Source: Syntrophaceae bacterium UBA1411 (lineage in GTDB: Bacteria > Desulfobacterota > Syntrophia > Syntrophales > Smithellaceae). Taken from it: a stretch of 7,584 nt of DNA. This document shows positions 1-6,657 of the stretch, piece by piece. Both the position numbers and the translations under genes were made by a program. Each line of letters starts with the position of its first letter. Positions within the stretch are counted from its first letter, which is position 1. The notes beneath the pieces are model-generated. The model saw only the letters and a program-made list of their open reading frames with translations. It ran no database searches and was not told the origin of the DNA. The stretch covers positions 5,888 to 13,471 of the forward strand of contig DBPV01000010.1 in NCBI GenBank assembly GCA_002304995.1. The letters are read 5' to 3'.

Positions 1-953
1 CCGTTTTGCAAATCGGCAATCCGGGCGGCGGCAACGCAGAAGTTAAGATTCTGGCCGGCGCGGTACTGGAAAGTCGCCACGCCGATGACGTCTCCTCGCA
101 TATTGAAAAGGGGCCCGCCGCTGTTTCCCGGAGAAACGGGCGCGGTGATCTGAATGTAGATCACGCCTTTGGCATTGCGCCTAACGGCGGAGACGATGCC
201 GTCGGAAACGGTCTGTTCCAGTCCCAGCGGATTGCCGATCACGATGATTTTATCGCCTGTTTCCGGCAGGACCGCGCTCAGGCTTACCGGTTTGGATTCC
301 TCCGGCGGCGCATCCGTGGCCGCCACCACCAGGTCGGCATCCGCATCGTCCCGCAGAATTTGCCGGATGCGATAAACGCTGCCGCGCAGGGTTTTAATTT
401 CGGCCTGTTCCAGATGCGGAAGCAGATGCCTGTTGGTGACGATGCGTCCGCCCCGGTCAAGGAAAAATCCCGTACCGATGCCGGCCGCGGACCGGACAAG
501 CACGATGCTTTCCCTCTGTGTCCGCACGATATCGGCCACCGACAGGATGCGGACGGCGGCGGGCGGCCCGGAAGCCGTCCGGAATGAGACGTCCACGGAT
601 GCCGGGACATGATCGGCCGCAGGCTGGCGATCAATCCTGACCGTGTTCGCTACGGGTGCCTTTTTTTCTGCCCGAAAGAATTTCAGCAGTGGCGAAAGCG
701 CAAAAGCGTGCACCAAAGTGATCAAAATGACGACTGCGCCGGTGTAAAACACAAGTCGGTTGGCGGAAATTTTTTTTGTAGGCTTTGCCGGCAACGGGGA
801 CTGCGGCGGAGGTGCAGCGGTTGGGGCCTGCCTCGGTGCGCCGGAATCCCTGCGCCATTTACTGTAGATAATTCCGCACTTGGGACATTCTTCCGGACTG
901 ATGAAATCGTCGCTTTTTTTGCGCTCATAACCGCATTGAGGACATATCATCAT
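1..953 (-). CDS. Membrane-anchored HtrA/trypsin-like serine protease with N-terminal zinc ribbon (C-terminus beyond window)
   Basis: Read from 953 to the left edge, 317 codons stay open with no stop, so the 3' end is missing. Residues 4-26 carry CPQC and CPKC, a small zinc ribbon. A Pro/Ala-rich linker and one hydrophobic segment (about 67-90) follow, predicting a cytoplasmic zinc ribbon and an external protease. The S1 domain (about 148-317) has a complete HtrA-type triad: His176 in VTNRH, Asp207 in DADADLVVA and Ser278 in SPGNSGGP. IGNPLGLEQTVSDGIVSA is a typical HtrA stretch. The likely role is cleavage of damaged or specific envelope proteins. No PDZ domain is seen, but one could lie beyond the edge. 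GAGGAG precedes two adjacent ATGs (953 and 950); the second has the better spacing. The chemoreceptor ends 51 bases upstream on the same strand, so co-transcription is possible. Family assignment is secure; substrate unknown. Confidence 0.9.
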   Translation of the reverse strand, partial: MMICPQCGYERKKSDDFISPEECPKCGIIYSKWRRDSGAPRQAPTAAPPPQSPLPAKPTKKISANRLVFYTGAVVILITLVHAFALSPLLKFFRAEKKAPVANTVRIDRQPAADHVPASVDVSFRTASGPPAAVRILSVADIVRTQRESIVLVRSAAGIGTGFFLDRGGRIVTNRHLLPHLEQAEIKTLRGSVYRIRQILRDDADADLVVAATDAPPEESKPVSLSAVLPETGDKIIVIGNPLGLEQTVSDGIVSAVRRNAKGVIYIQITAPVSPGNSGGPLFNMRGDVIGVATFQYRAGQNLNFCVAAARIADLQN

Positions 954-1004
954 GAATCTCCTCGCAATGATTGCAAAAATATAGCAAATACCGTACCGGT
1001 TGGA

Positions 1005-3029
1005 TCAGACGACGGCGCGGGATACGGTTTCGATAAGCCGGTTGGCGGCGTCATTGAGCTGGTCGGCCGCCGCTTTGAATTGAGACAGAGAGCCCGACAT
1101 CCGGCCGGCGCCGGAATTCAGATCCGCCATTGCCTCGCTGATCTGGCGCGAACCGAGAGACTGGAAGTGCATGCCCTCATTGACCTTGTCGAATTCCGGA
1201 CCAAGGTTGGCCACCTTCGTAATAACCTGCGAAAGCTGCCGCGTGGCGTCGTCCGCGGAATGAACGCCATGGGCCACGCCCTCTCGAAAATGCTCCATTT
1301 CCTTGACGCCGTCCGCGACCGAGGCCTGCATTTCATTGATGATTTCCGAGATGTCTAAGGTTGAAATGGCCGTTTCGTTGGCCAGGCGGCCGATCTCGCG
1401 GGCAACGACGGAAAAGCCCCTGCCGTACTCGCCCGCTTTTTCCGCTTCAATAGCCGCGTTTAACGACAGGAGGTTGGTCTGGTCCGAAATTTTAGTGATG
1501 GTTTCGATGATCGTGTCAATGCTTTTTGCCTTGGCATGAATGGTCGTGAGTTTCTCCGAAATTCCTTCCGTACCGTTCGAAAGGCTTTCCATGGCACCCT
1601 GCAGGCCGGCCAGGCTGGTCTGACCCGCATTAGCCAGAGAGGAAGCCTCCCGGGCCGCATTTTTCACGCCGTCCATGGTTTTGGCGAGATCCTGGGACGT
1701 CGCTGAAATTTGTTGGGCGGATGCGCCGACCTGCGCCACATTGCCTTCAAATCCCAGCATCGCCTCCTCCTGCTGGCTGGAGGCCGATACAATGGAGCTG
1801 GCCAGGGTGTTCAGAATTTCGACGGCCTCGCGAATGCGGATCGTCTGCTCCCGGATGCTCTGGGTCATGTTATTGATGGAACGTCCGAGCGAGCCCACCT
1901 CGTTGAGTTTGTCGCCCGTATCGATTCGCACGCGGAGGTCGCCACGGGCCACGCTGCGGATTGCCCAGGTCACTTTTTCCATGGGCAGCGTAATAAGGCT
2001 TCTGCTGAGCAGATACACCAGGAGAGTCACGGCGATGGCGACCAGAAGCATGCTGACGAACGTTTTCAGCAGAAACGCACGGATGCCGGAAAGAATTTCG
2101 TCGTACCCCCGGCAGAAAATAATATACCAGCTGTCCTGCATGTCGAAGCGGGCTGTCGTTAATTTTTCGACGTAATAAGCCTTCAGCGTGCCATCAAATT
2201 GCGACAGGAAATAGGTATCGCCGGACTGGATTCGGGACATCACCGGCCGGATGAGGTCCCTGCCCCTGGGATTCAAAATAAGTTTTTTCTGGGGATGTGA
2301 AATGATCATGCCGCTGGAATCGACCATCACCAGATATCCCGTCATGCCGATGACCGATTTTTCAACGAAGAATTCCGTAAAATAATCCATTCGGGGGGAA
2401 ACGATGGTCGCTCCCAGGATTTCACCGTTTTGCAGGACGGGCACGGCCACGACGAAGATGGGATTTCCCCGGAGGATGCTGGGATAAACCTCGCTGATGA
2501 AATAGGGCTTTCCCGCGAAGACATTTTTAATGTAGCTGAACTGCGGGCCGCACTTGCCGATGGTTTTGCCCTGCACCGTGTCGATGAAGAAATTGCCGTT
2601 TCCGATGATTTTTTTCTCGCCCTGAACATCGATGGCCATCGTTTGTCCGTCGGCCATTTTCAGGGCCAGGGGAATATTTTCATAATAGGGATGCAGTGCG
2701 TGCATCTCCGAAAGGTACTTCTGCGCCGCGGCTCTTTTCTGCAGATCCGCGGGCGCGCGGCAGGCGTCAATGACGCGGGGATCCCGCGCGATGATCTGCG
2801 CCGTGCGGATCTGTTCTTCAAGCCAGCGGATCAGGGCCTGATTGGTTTTTTTCGCGACGATTTCAGCCAGTTCATGATTGGTTTTGAGCGCTTCCGGTTT
2901 GCTGAGATGATAGACGGCGATTCCGAAAGCGATAAACAGCAGCGCAATGGCCGGAATGAGGATCAGAAGAAACTGCGTGGAGATTTTGCGCGTGTTGTCT
3001 TTCTTGATCAACGTGTCCCTCACCGTCAT
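1005..3029 (-). CDS. Methyl-accepting chemotaxis protein, dCache-type sensor, HAMP, signalling domain
   Basis: A 674-residue transmembrane chemoreceptor. TM1 is about 18-41; an extracytoplasmic sensor of about 275 residues follows, in a size and arrangement typical of double Cache domains (GYLVMVDSSGMIISHP near 231-246 is Cache-like). TM2 is about 318-342, then HAMP (about 340-395) and a long coiled-coil signalling domain. The tip reads SDQTNLLSLNAAIEAEKAGEYGRGF (about 515-539), followed by SVVAREIGRLANETA, close to the consensus that contacts CheA and CheW. The ligand cannot be read from sequence; Cache domains usually bind small organic molecules such as amino or carboxylic acids. No CheR-docking pentapeptide is seen; the protein ends in SRAVV. 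The start is uncertain: the ATG at 3029 lacks a Shine-Dalgarno and sits beside a GGG-TAAA-CCC hairpin, whereas an in-frame TTG at 3011 has GAGGG just upstream. No che genes are in the window. Confidence 0.95.
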   Translation of the reverse strand: MTVRDTLIKKDNTRKISTQFLLILIPAIALLFIAFGIAVYHLSKPEALKTNHELAEIVAKKTNQALIRWLEEQIRTAQIIARDPRVIDACRAPADLQKRAAAQKYLSEMHALHPYYENIPLALKMADGQTMAIDVQGEKKIIGNGNFFIDTVQGKTIGKCGPQFSYIKNVFAGKPYFISEVYPSILRGNPIFVVAVPVLQNGEILGATIVSPRMDYFTEFFVEKSVIGMTGYLVMVDSSGMIISHPQKKLILNPRGRDLIRPVMSRIQSGDTYFLSQFDGTLKAYYVEKLTTARFDMQDSWYIIFCRGYDEILSGIRAFLLKTFVSMLLVAIAVTLLVYLLSRSLITLPMEKVTWAIRSVARGDLRVRIDTGDKLNEVGSLGRSINNMTQSIREQTIRIREAVEILNTLASSIVSASSQQEEAMLGFEGNVAQVGASAQQISATSQDLAKTMDGVKNAAREASSLANAGQTSLAGLQGAMESLSNGTEGISEKLTTIHAKAKSIDTIIETITKISDQTNLLSLNAAIEAEKAGEYGRGFSVVAREIGRLANETAISTLDISEIINEMQASVADGVKEMEHFREGVAHGVHSADDATRQLSQVITKVANLGPEFDKVNEGMHFQSLGSRQISEAMADLNSGAGRMSGSLSQFKAAADQLNDAANRLIETVSRAVV

Positions 3030-3075
3030 AGGGGGTTTACCCGCTTGGTGCCTTGATAGGCGCGTCTTGTCCTTC

Positions 3076-3104
3076 TCGATAACCTATTTAAAACAATTAA
3101 TCAA
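3076..3104 (-). promoter_or_regulatory. Weak candidate promoter for the chemoreceptor gene
   Basis: On the minus strand, TTGATT (3104-3099) and TATCGA (3081-3076) are separated by 17 bases in the AT-rich part of the divergent spacer. The -10 element is poor and no sigma28 or sigma54 motif is evident, so this is tentative. Confidence 0.25.
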
Positions 3105-3168
3105 CATTTTCGAACGGCGGAGTCTTCAAAATTCGATGCCCTGGCCTCCTGTCTTCGATTCTTTTTTC

Positions 3169-3198
3169 TTGAAAGGACAAGCCCCGCTGACATAAGAT
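3169..3198 (+). promoter_or_regulatory. Sigma70-type promoter for the CoA-transferase gene
   Basis: TTGAAA (3169-3174) and TAAGAT (3193-3198) are 18 bases apart. Transcription would begin near 3205, giving a leader of about 18 bases that contains GGGAG (3206-3210), 12 bases before the ATG at 3223. Confidence 0.5.
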
Positions 3199-3222
3199 GA
3201 ACGCCGGGAGATATCTTGTCCG

Positions 3223-4530
3223 ATGAACCGTTACGCCGAAGACTATGCAGCCAAGCTGACGACCTGCGAACAGGCGGCAGCCGCTATTGCGGATGGAGAT
3301 ACCGTCATCCACGGGATCACCATCGCAGAGCCGCCCGGCCTCCTTTCGGCGATTGCAAAGCGGGCCAGGTCGGGCGAGCTCGGCCGGATCAAGGTTTACA
3401 CCTTCAACGCGCAAAAGCATTTTGCCCAGACTCTGGGCAGCCCTGATATTTCCGATGTCGTCGATTCCTACAGCTGGTTTGTCAGTGAAGGATCCCGCAA
3501 CATGGTCCGCGTGGGACTCACGCAGTTTATTCCGGCCTACCTTCACCAGATTCCGAAAATCGTCATGGAAACGATGGACGTCAATGTCGCGATCACAACC
3601 GTCTCTCCGATGAACGAAGACGGGTATTTCAGTTTCGGCCCCTGCAACGGCTATCTGTCCGTCATGGCCAAGCTGTGCCGGACGCTGATCGTCGAAGTCA
3701 ACGAAAACATGCCCTTCGTTTACGGAGACGCCATGATCCATGTTTCGGATGTTTCGCTGATCGTTGAAAACACCGTACCGCTCCTGGAAATCCTGCCCCT
3801 GGAGCCCAATGCCCTCGATCCGGTGATCGGAAAAATCGTCGCCGGGTACATTCCGGACCGGGCCGTGATCCAGCTGGGCATCGGCACCCTGCCCAACGCC
3901 ATCGCGCCTTATCTGGAGGGGCACAAGGATCTGGGCGTGCACACGGAGCTCTTGTGCCCCGGTATGGTGGACCTGATCAGGAAAGGCGTGATCACCGGCC
4001 GGCATAAGAACATCCACACCGGCAAGCATATTTTCTCGCTGGCTTACGGCGGCCGGGAGACTTTTTCCTTCATGGACAAAGACAGAAGCTTTGAAAATTA
4101 TCCCAGCTCCTACGTGATGAATCCCGGCGTAATCGCCCAAAACCACCGTATGACGTCCGTCAACGCTATTTTGCAGATCGATCTTCTGGGGCAGTGCAAC
4201 GCCGAGTTTCTGGCCGGCCACCAGTACAGCGGAACGGGCGGGCAGCTCGATTTCGTCCGGGGCGCCTACGATTCCCCCGACGGAAAAGCCATTCTGATTC
4301 TATATGCCACGGCCAAGAATGACGAAATTTCCCGCATCGTCAGCCGTTTTCCGGCGGGAACCATGGTGACCACCCCCCGCAACGACGCGCATTATATTGC
4401 GACGGAATACGGCATCGTCAATCTGAAGGGGAAATCCACACGGGAACGGGCGCTGGCCCTGATCAGCATCGCTCACCCCAAGTTTCGCGACGAACTCATG
4501 CGCGAGGCGGAAAACATGTCGCTCATGTAG
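3223..4530 (+). CDS. Acetyl-CoA hydrolase/transferase family CoA-transferase, 4-hydroxybutyrate CoA-transferase-like
   Basis: A 435-residue cytoplasmic enzyme, the usual length for the Cat2/AbfT group of class I CoA-transferases. It would move CoA between a carboxylic acid and an acyl-CoA (4-hydroxybutyrate, butyrate, propionate or acetate are family substrates) through a glutamyl-CoA intermediate. The likely nucleophile is Glu242 in VHTELL, at the place of the AbfT catalytic Glu. LGIGTLPNAI (218-227) is the glycine-rich loop before it. GGQLDFVRGA (339-348) and TEYGIVNLKGKSTRERA (394-410), then IAHPKFRDEL, are C-terminal family signatures. The ATG at 3223 has a distant GGGAG. It is monocistronic between a divergent chemoreceptor and a convergent lipoprotein, so neighbours do not tell which acid is used. 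Family assignment is firm; the exact substrate is not. Confidence 0.93.
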   Translation: MNRYAEDYAAKLTTCEQAAAAIADGDTVIHGITIAEPPGLLSAIAKRARSGELGRIKVYTFNAQKHFAQTLGSPDISDVVDSYSWFVSEGSRNMVRVGLTQFIPAYLHQIPKIVMETMDVNVAITTVSPMNEDGYFSFGPCNGYLSVMAKLCRTLIVEVNENMPFVYGDAMIHVSDVSLIVENTVPLLEILPLEPNALDPVIGKIVAGYIPDRAVIQLGIGTLPNAIAPYLEGHKDLGVHTELLCPGMVDLIRKGVITGRHKNIHTGKHIFSLAYGGRETFSFMDKDRSFENYPSSYVMNPGVIAQNHRMTSVNAILQIDLLGQCNAEFLAGHQYSGTGGQLDFVRGAYDSPDGKAILILYATAKNDEISRIVSRFPAGTMVTTPRNDAHYIATEYGIVNLKGKSTRERALALISIAHPKFRDELMREAENMSLM

Positions 4531-4545
4531 CGCGTCGGCGCTTCT

Positions 4546-4559
4546 GCGGCGCTTGCCGC
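4546..4559. terminator. Short GC hairpin between convergent genes
   Basis: A perfect 5-bp stem (GCGGC/GCCGC) with a GCTT loop lies in the 29-base gap between the CoA-transferase stop and the stop of the converging gene. There is no T-run on either side, so intrinsic termination is only a possibility. Confidence 0.25.
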
Positions 4560-5450
4560 TCACTGCGGATCTCCGATGGGAATCGTGTAATTGCCGCCGG
4601 TTTTGACTTCCAGATCGCAGGCCGCATTCGGATGATTCCGGTCCGGTCCGGTCTTGCATTCCTCCGCGCGGTAGCACTGCCCGTGAACGCCGCAGGAAGA
4701 GGGATTTCCGGGGCAATGGTCAAAGGCGGGAGGCACGGAGCCCCGGCTGATGCACTCGGTGCAGCCCAGGGGAAAGACGCCCACGGCATCGTGGTTTCCC
4801 GTGGCTTTCGTCACGTACTTTGTCGATGTGCCGGTGGAGGAAATAATCTGCAGCGCATCGTTGAATCCGTTGACCAGAGAGAGGTCAAAGTGATCGTGCG
4901 TTTTGTTGTCGTTGGGGCAGATGTTGATTTCGAACATCGTGGTGGGACAAGGCCCCATGGGCTCATGATCCAGTCCCCCGGAAATATTGATGCACCCCTT
5001 GCTGAGGTTTAAGGTTTTGCCTGCGCCTTTACCTTTGTTGATGGTGAATTTGCACCGATCCGCCCGGTACATGGCGCAGCCCTGCTTGTTGAAATAGTCG
5101 GCGGTATAAGTTCCGCCGTTGCCGGTCAATCCATTGACGAAAACCAGATACACCGTAACGTCTTTGGCGGAAGTGTTGTTGAAGCGGATCGTCCTCGCGA
5201 AGTCTGCGGCGAGCGGATCCGTCTCCGCGAGCAGTTCCTCGCCGTCTCCCCGTCCGTCCCCGTCCGTATCCGCATTGTAGGGATCCGTTCCGTAGACCAG
5301 GACTTCACTCTGATCGCTCAAACCGTCCGCATCCGAATCCAAAAGGCTTCCCTTACTGCAGGAAAGGAAGGCAAACAGAATCAGCATTCCGGCAAAAAAA
5401 ATCCAGGCCGCACGCAAAAGATTTCCTCTGAATAAATGAACGGTCATCAT
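4560..5450 (-). CDS. Secreted, probably lipid-anchored protein with calcium-binding repeats and a thaumatin-like domain
   Basis: A 296-residue exported protein. Residues 1-30 form a signal peptide (basic start, hydrophobic 12-30) ending FLSC, so Cys31 may be lipid-modified, although the -3 Phe departs from the classic lipobox. Residues 38-78 hold two thrombospondin type 3-like calcium motifs, DSDADGLSDQSE and DTDGDGRGDGEE, each followed by TDP. The rest (about 86-285) resembles thaumatin-like proteins: PTTMFEINI (169-177) and FDLSLVNGFN (188-197) align by eye with thaumatin's PTTLAEFSL and its YxDxSxxxGFN segment. Twelve further cysteines, an even number, fit a disulfide-rich extracellular fold. 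Binding of beta-glucans or other polysaccharides is an inference from the family. The frame can be extended to a TTG at 5519, but a promoter overlaps that extension; the ATG at 5450 (or 5447), with weak GGGAC upstream, best fits a signal peptide. Export is well supported; function is not known. Confidence 0.8.
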   Translation of the reverse strand: MMTVHLFRGNLLRAAWIFFAGMLILFAFLSCSKGSLLDSDADGLSDQSEVLVYGTDPYNADTDGDGRGDGEELLAETDPLAADFARTIRFNNTSAKDVTVYLVFVNGLTGNGGTYTADYFNKQGCAMYRADRCKFTINKGKGAGKTLNLSKGCINISGGLDHEPMGPCPTTMFEINICPNDNKTHDHFDLSLVNGFNDALQIISSTGTSTKYVTKATGNHDAVGVFPLGCTECISRGSVPPAFDHCPGNPSSCGVHGQCYRAEECKTGPDRNHPNAACDLEVKTGGNYTIPIGDPQ

Positions 5451-5490
5451 GAACAGGTCCCGGCTTTCTTGATGCATGAAATTGCGGCAA

Positions 5491-5519
5491 AATTTAGGGA
5501 AATATACCGCGAAAGTCAA
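5491..5519 (-). promoter_or_regulatory. Sigma70-type promoter for the thaumatin-like lipoprotein gene
   Basis: On the minus strand, TTGACT (5519-5514) and TAAATT (5496-5491) are exactly 17 bases apart. Transcription would start near 5484, about 34 bases before the chosen ATG. The upstream TTG-initiated extension of the reading frame coincides with this -35 box, which argues against it. Confidence 0.55.
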
Positions 5520-5557
5520 CTGAAATTCTGGCGCGTTGGTTGGAATTTGTCTTAAAG

Positions 5558-5593
5558 AAAAGGGATCAGGCTTTTTGCGCCTGATCCCTTTTT
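5558..5593. terminator. Strong intrinsic terminator, directly downstream of the tRNA-Lys 3' fragment
   Basis: A 14-bp perfect stem (5558-5571 with 5579-5592) closes a 7-base loop. On the minus strand it begins a few bases after the tRNA CCA and is followed by TTTTCTTT, so it is best read as the original tRNA-Lys terminator. On the plus strand the stem runs into TTTTTATTT, so it may work in both directions and insulate the island from the flank. Confidence 0.85.
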
Positions 5594-5596
5594 ATT

Positions 5597-5642
5597 TGGT
5601 GAGCCCTGTCGGGATCGAACCGACAACCTACTGATTAAGAGT
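5597..5642 (-). pseudogene. 3' half of tRNA-Lys(CUU): probable attachment site of an integrated element
   Basis: The minus strand from 5642 to 5597 reads as the second half of a tRNA. The parts are two bases of the 5' anticodon stem (GA), the loop CTCTTAA with anticodon CTT, the 3' anticodon stem TCAGT, the variable AGGTT, a perfect T arm (GTCGG TTCGATC CCGAC), the acceptor strand AGGGCTC, discriminator A and CCA. Upstream of the anticodon stem the match ends abruptly; no D arm and no 5' acceptor strand (expected GAGCCCT) are present. It therefore cannot fold as a full tRNA. A 3' half broken at the anticodon loop is the typical duplicate left when a tyrosine integrase recombines inside a tRNA gene. 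Because the missing 5' side points right, the island should lie to the right, with the whole gene at its far end. Confidence 0.85.
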
Positions 5643-5685
5643 CGAGGACAAATAAATAGAAAGGGTAAATGATTCAAATAAGTTG

Positions 5686-5713
5686 TTGACTTACAGAAAT
5701 TTAATTTTATAAA
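5686..5713 (+). promoter_or_regulatory. Sigma70-type promoter at the island end
   Basis: TTGACT (5686-5691) and TATAAA (5708-5713) are 16 bases apart, followed by an AT-rich stretch with an A8 run at 5733-5740. It would drive the 224-residue gene at 5858 through a leader of about 135 bases. Confidence 0.5.
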
Positions 5714-5747
5714 CTATAGAAGGAAAACACGCAAAAAAAATAAAATT

Positions 5748-5764
5748 TGTCACCAACATGTCAC
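5748..5764 (+). repeat. Tandem TGTCAC half-sites, 11 bases apart
   Basis: TGTCAC occurs at 5748-5753 and again at 5759-5764. The 11-base period places both on the same face of the helix, as in sites for a dimeric or cooperatively binding protein. It lies downstream of the candidate promoter. It could be chance. Confidence 0.3.
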
Positions 5765-5769
5765 AGAAG

Positions 5770-5823
5770 CCGGGAATAGGCAGGCCAGCCGACAAGCGGG
5801 AGAACCCCTTCCCGCTTTCCCGG
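5770..5823 (+). promoter_or_regulatory. Nested inverted repeats in the leader of the 224-residue gene
   Basis: An inner 8-bp stem (AAGCGGGA 5794-5801 with TCCCGCTT 5810-5817) lies inside an outer 7-bp stem (CCGGGAA 5770-5776 with TTCCCGG 5817-5823); they share base 5817. No T-run follows, so it is not a standard terminator. It could be a regulatory RNA fold or a protein-binding site ahead of the TTG start at 5858. Confidence 0.4.
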
Positions 5824-5857
5824 ATTCACCATAGGGGCGCTTTGAGAGGGACGCATT

Positions 5858-6532
5858 TTGAAGGTTAATAAAGGAACTCCATATTCCAAAAAAGATTTTA
5901 CAGTAATCGAAAAAAGTATAGGACGAAAACTTACAGCAGAACACCGCGAAAAGCTCAATTATTCAAAACTCCGCTGGGAAGCTTCAAAAGCACTTTTACC
6001 GGCGCGCATTCCAACGGAAAAGGAATTACAAGAAATCCGCCGAAAAAAAATTGATGATATTAAAAACAGAATTGCCGATCTTATCGAGCTTTTGGAATCT
6101 GATGGACATTTGATTTCATGGCATGATTCTTATGATCGGATGACCGACCAGCTGTATCTTGCTTTACGTTTTACCGAAACCGCACAAAAAGAAAAAGGCA
6201 AACCATCAAAGAAGGTTGTCGCTCGAAAGGGACGGATGCCGGAAGTTTACCGGGCTACCTTTATTCTTGAGCTTGCTGAAATATTCGAGAATATCACCGG
6301 CGAAAAAGCCGCAGCGCCTGCATACAATGATTATATCGGAACGTATATTTGCAAAAACGCCTTTCTCGACTTTGCGGTAAGTTGCGTAAGGCCGATTGAA
6401 GAAACTCAACCCGGGCCCATTGCAAGCGCAATAAAAAAGGCTTTTGCCGAAAATAAAAAACATCCACGAAACACGATTCGATTCAAAAACAACTTTGGCG
6501 AACCAAACAAAAATCAGATTTTCCCAGAATAG
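5858..6532 (+). CDS. Uncharacterised 224-residue protein, first gene of the island
   Basis: I do not recognise this family. The start is a TTG supported by GAGAGGG (5844-5850) seven bases upstream; no ATG gives a comparable start. The protein is hydrophilic, with no signal peptide or membrane segment, and rich in Lys, Glu and Ile. Residues about 50-85 are probably a long charged helix (KELQEIRRKKIDDIKNRIAD). The middle has KKVVARKGRMPEVYRATFI, and the C-terminus is basic and Asn-rich (about 205-224). This suggests a soluble, possibly nucleic-acid- or protein-binding product, but that is only an impression. Its codons are clearly richer in A and T than those of the flanking chromosome, a sign of transfer. 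It is the gene nearest the attachment site, has its own candidate promoter and ends before a hairpin terminator, so it is probably transcribed separately from the alpA-led genes. Confidence 0.75.
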   Translation: MKVNKGTPYSKKDFTVIEKSIGRKLTAEHREKLNYSKLRWEASKALLPARIPTEKELQEIRRKKIDDIKNRIADLIELLESDGHLISWHDSYDRMTDQLYLALRFTETAQKEKGKPSKKVVARKGRMPEVYRATFILELAEIFENITGEKAAAPAYNDYIGTYICKNAFLDFAVSCVRPIEETQPGPIASAIKKAFAENKKHPRNTIRFKNNFGEPNKNQIFPE

Positions 6533-6562
6533 AAATCAAAAGCATTATCAATGAATTAACAT

Positions 6563-6608
6563 AGGTCTTAAAGCAGCATAAACGCGCGCTTTAAGACCTT
6601 ATATTTCT
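6563..6608 (+). terminator. Hairpin terminator after the 224-residue gene
   Basis: A perfect 12-bp stem (AGGTCTTAAAGC 6563-6574 with GCTTTAAGACCT 6588-6599) encloses a 13-base loop and is followed by TATATTTCTT. The loop is long and the T tract interrupted, so termination may be moderate. It separates the first gene from the alpA-led set. Confidence 0.55.
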
Positions 6609-6613
6609 TGACA
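6608..6613 (+). promoter_or_regulatory. Possible -35 box ahead of the AlpA-type gene
   Basis: A perfect TTGACA at 6608-6613 lies in the gap after the terminator hairpin, but no good -10 hexamer appears at the usual distance. The adjoining ACATGAAAATGT (6611-6622) is an imperfect palindrome that could bind a regulator. Suggestive only. Confidence 0.3.
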
Positions 6614-6657
6614 TGAAAATGTTCTAATTGCTTCCAAGATACACGAAAGGAGCAATT

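Noticed and set aside
609..1358. 249-aa plus-strand frame across the protease and chemoreceptor genes
   Set aside because: It spans the ends of two well-supported minus-strand genes and shows no domain; it is an antisense shadow.
1675..3056. Several plus-strand frames (150-208 aa) inside the chemoreceptor
   Set aside because: All are antisense to the clear Cache-HAMP-signalling coding frame and have no family features.
3097..4221. 374-aa open frame on the minus strand opposite the CoA-transferase
   Set aside because: It lies antisense to a gene with full family signatures, has no recognisable domain, and is what GC-rich coding produces on the opposite strand.
5451..5519. N-terminal extension of the thaumatin-like protein to a TTG at 5519
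   Set aside because: The TTG is part of a good -35 box with a matching -10 downstream, so transcription should start inside the extension, and the extension would bury the signal peptide.
5597..5642. A functional tRNA-Lys gene at this site
   Set aside because: The 5' acceptor strand, D arm and most of the 5' anticodon stem are absent, so it cannot form a tRNA.
5758..5868. 36-codon frame starting at an ATG (MSQKPGIGRP...) as a possible leader peptide
   Set aside because: No Shine-Dalgarno precedes it, and it runs through the hairpin and overlaps the start of the next gene; I see nothing to show it is translated.
5750..5958. Two minus-strand frames of about 65 aa at the island end
   Set aside because: They are mutually overlapping, partly antisense to the 224-residue gene, and lack a ribosome site or domain.
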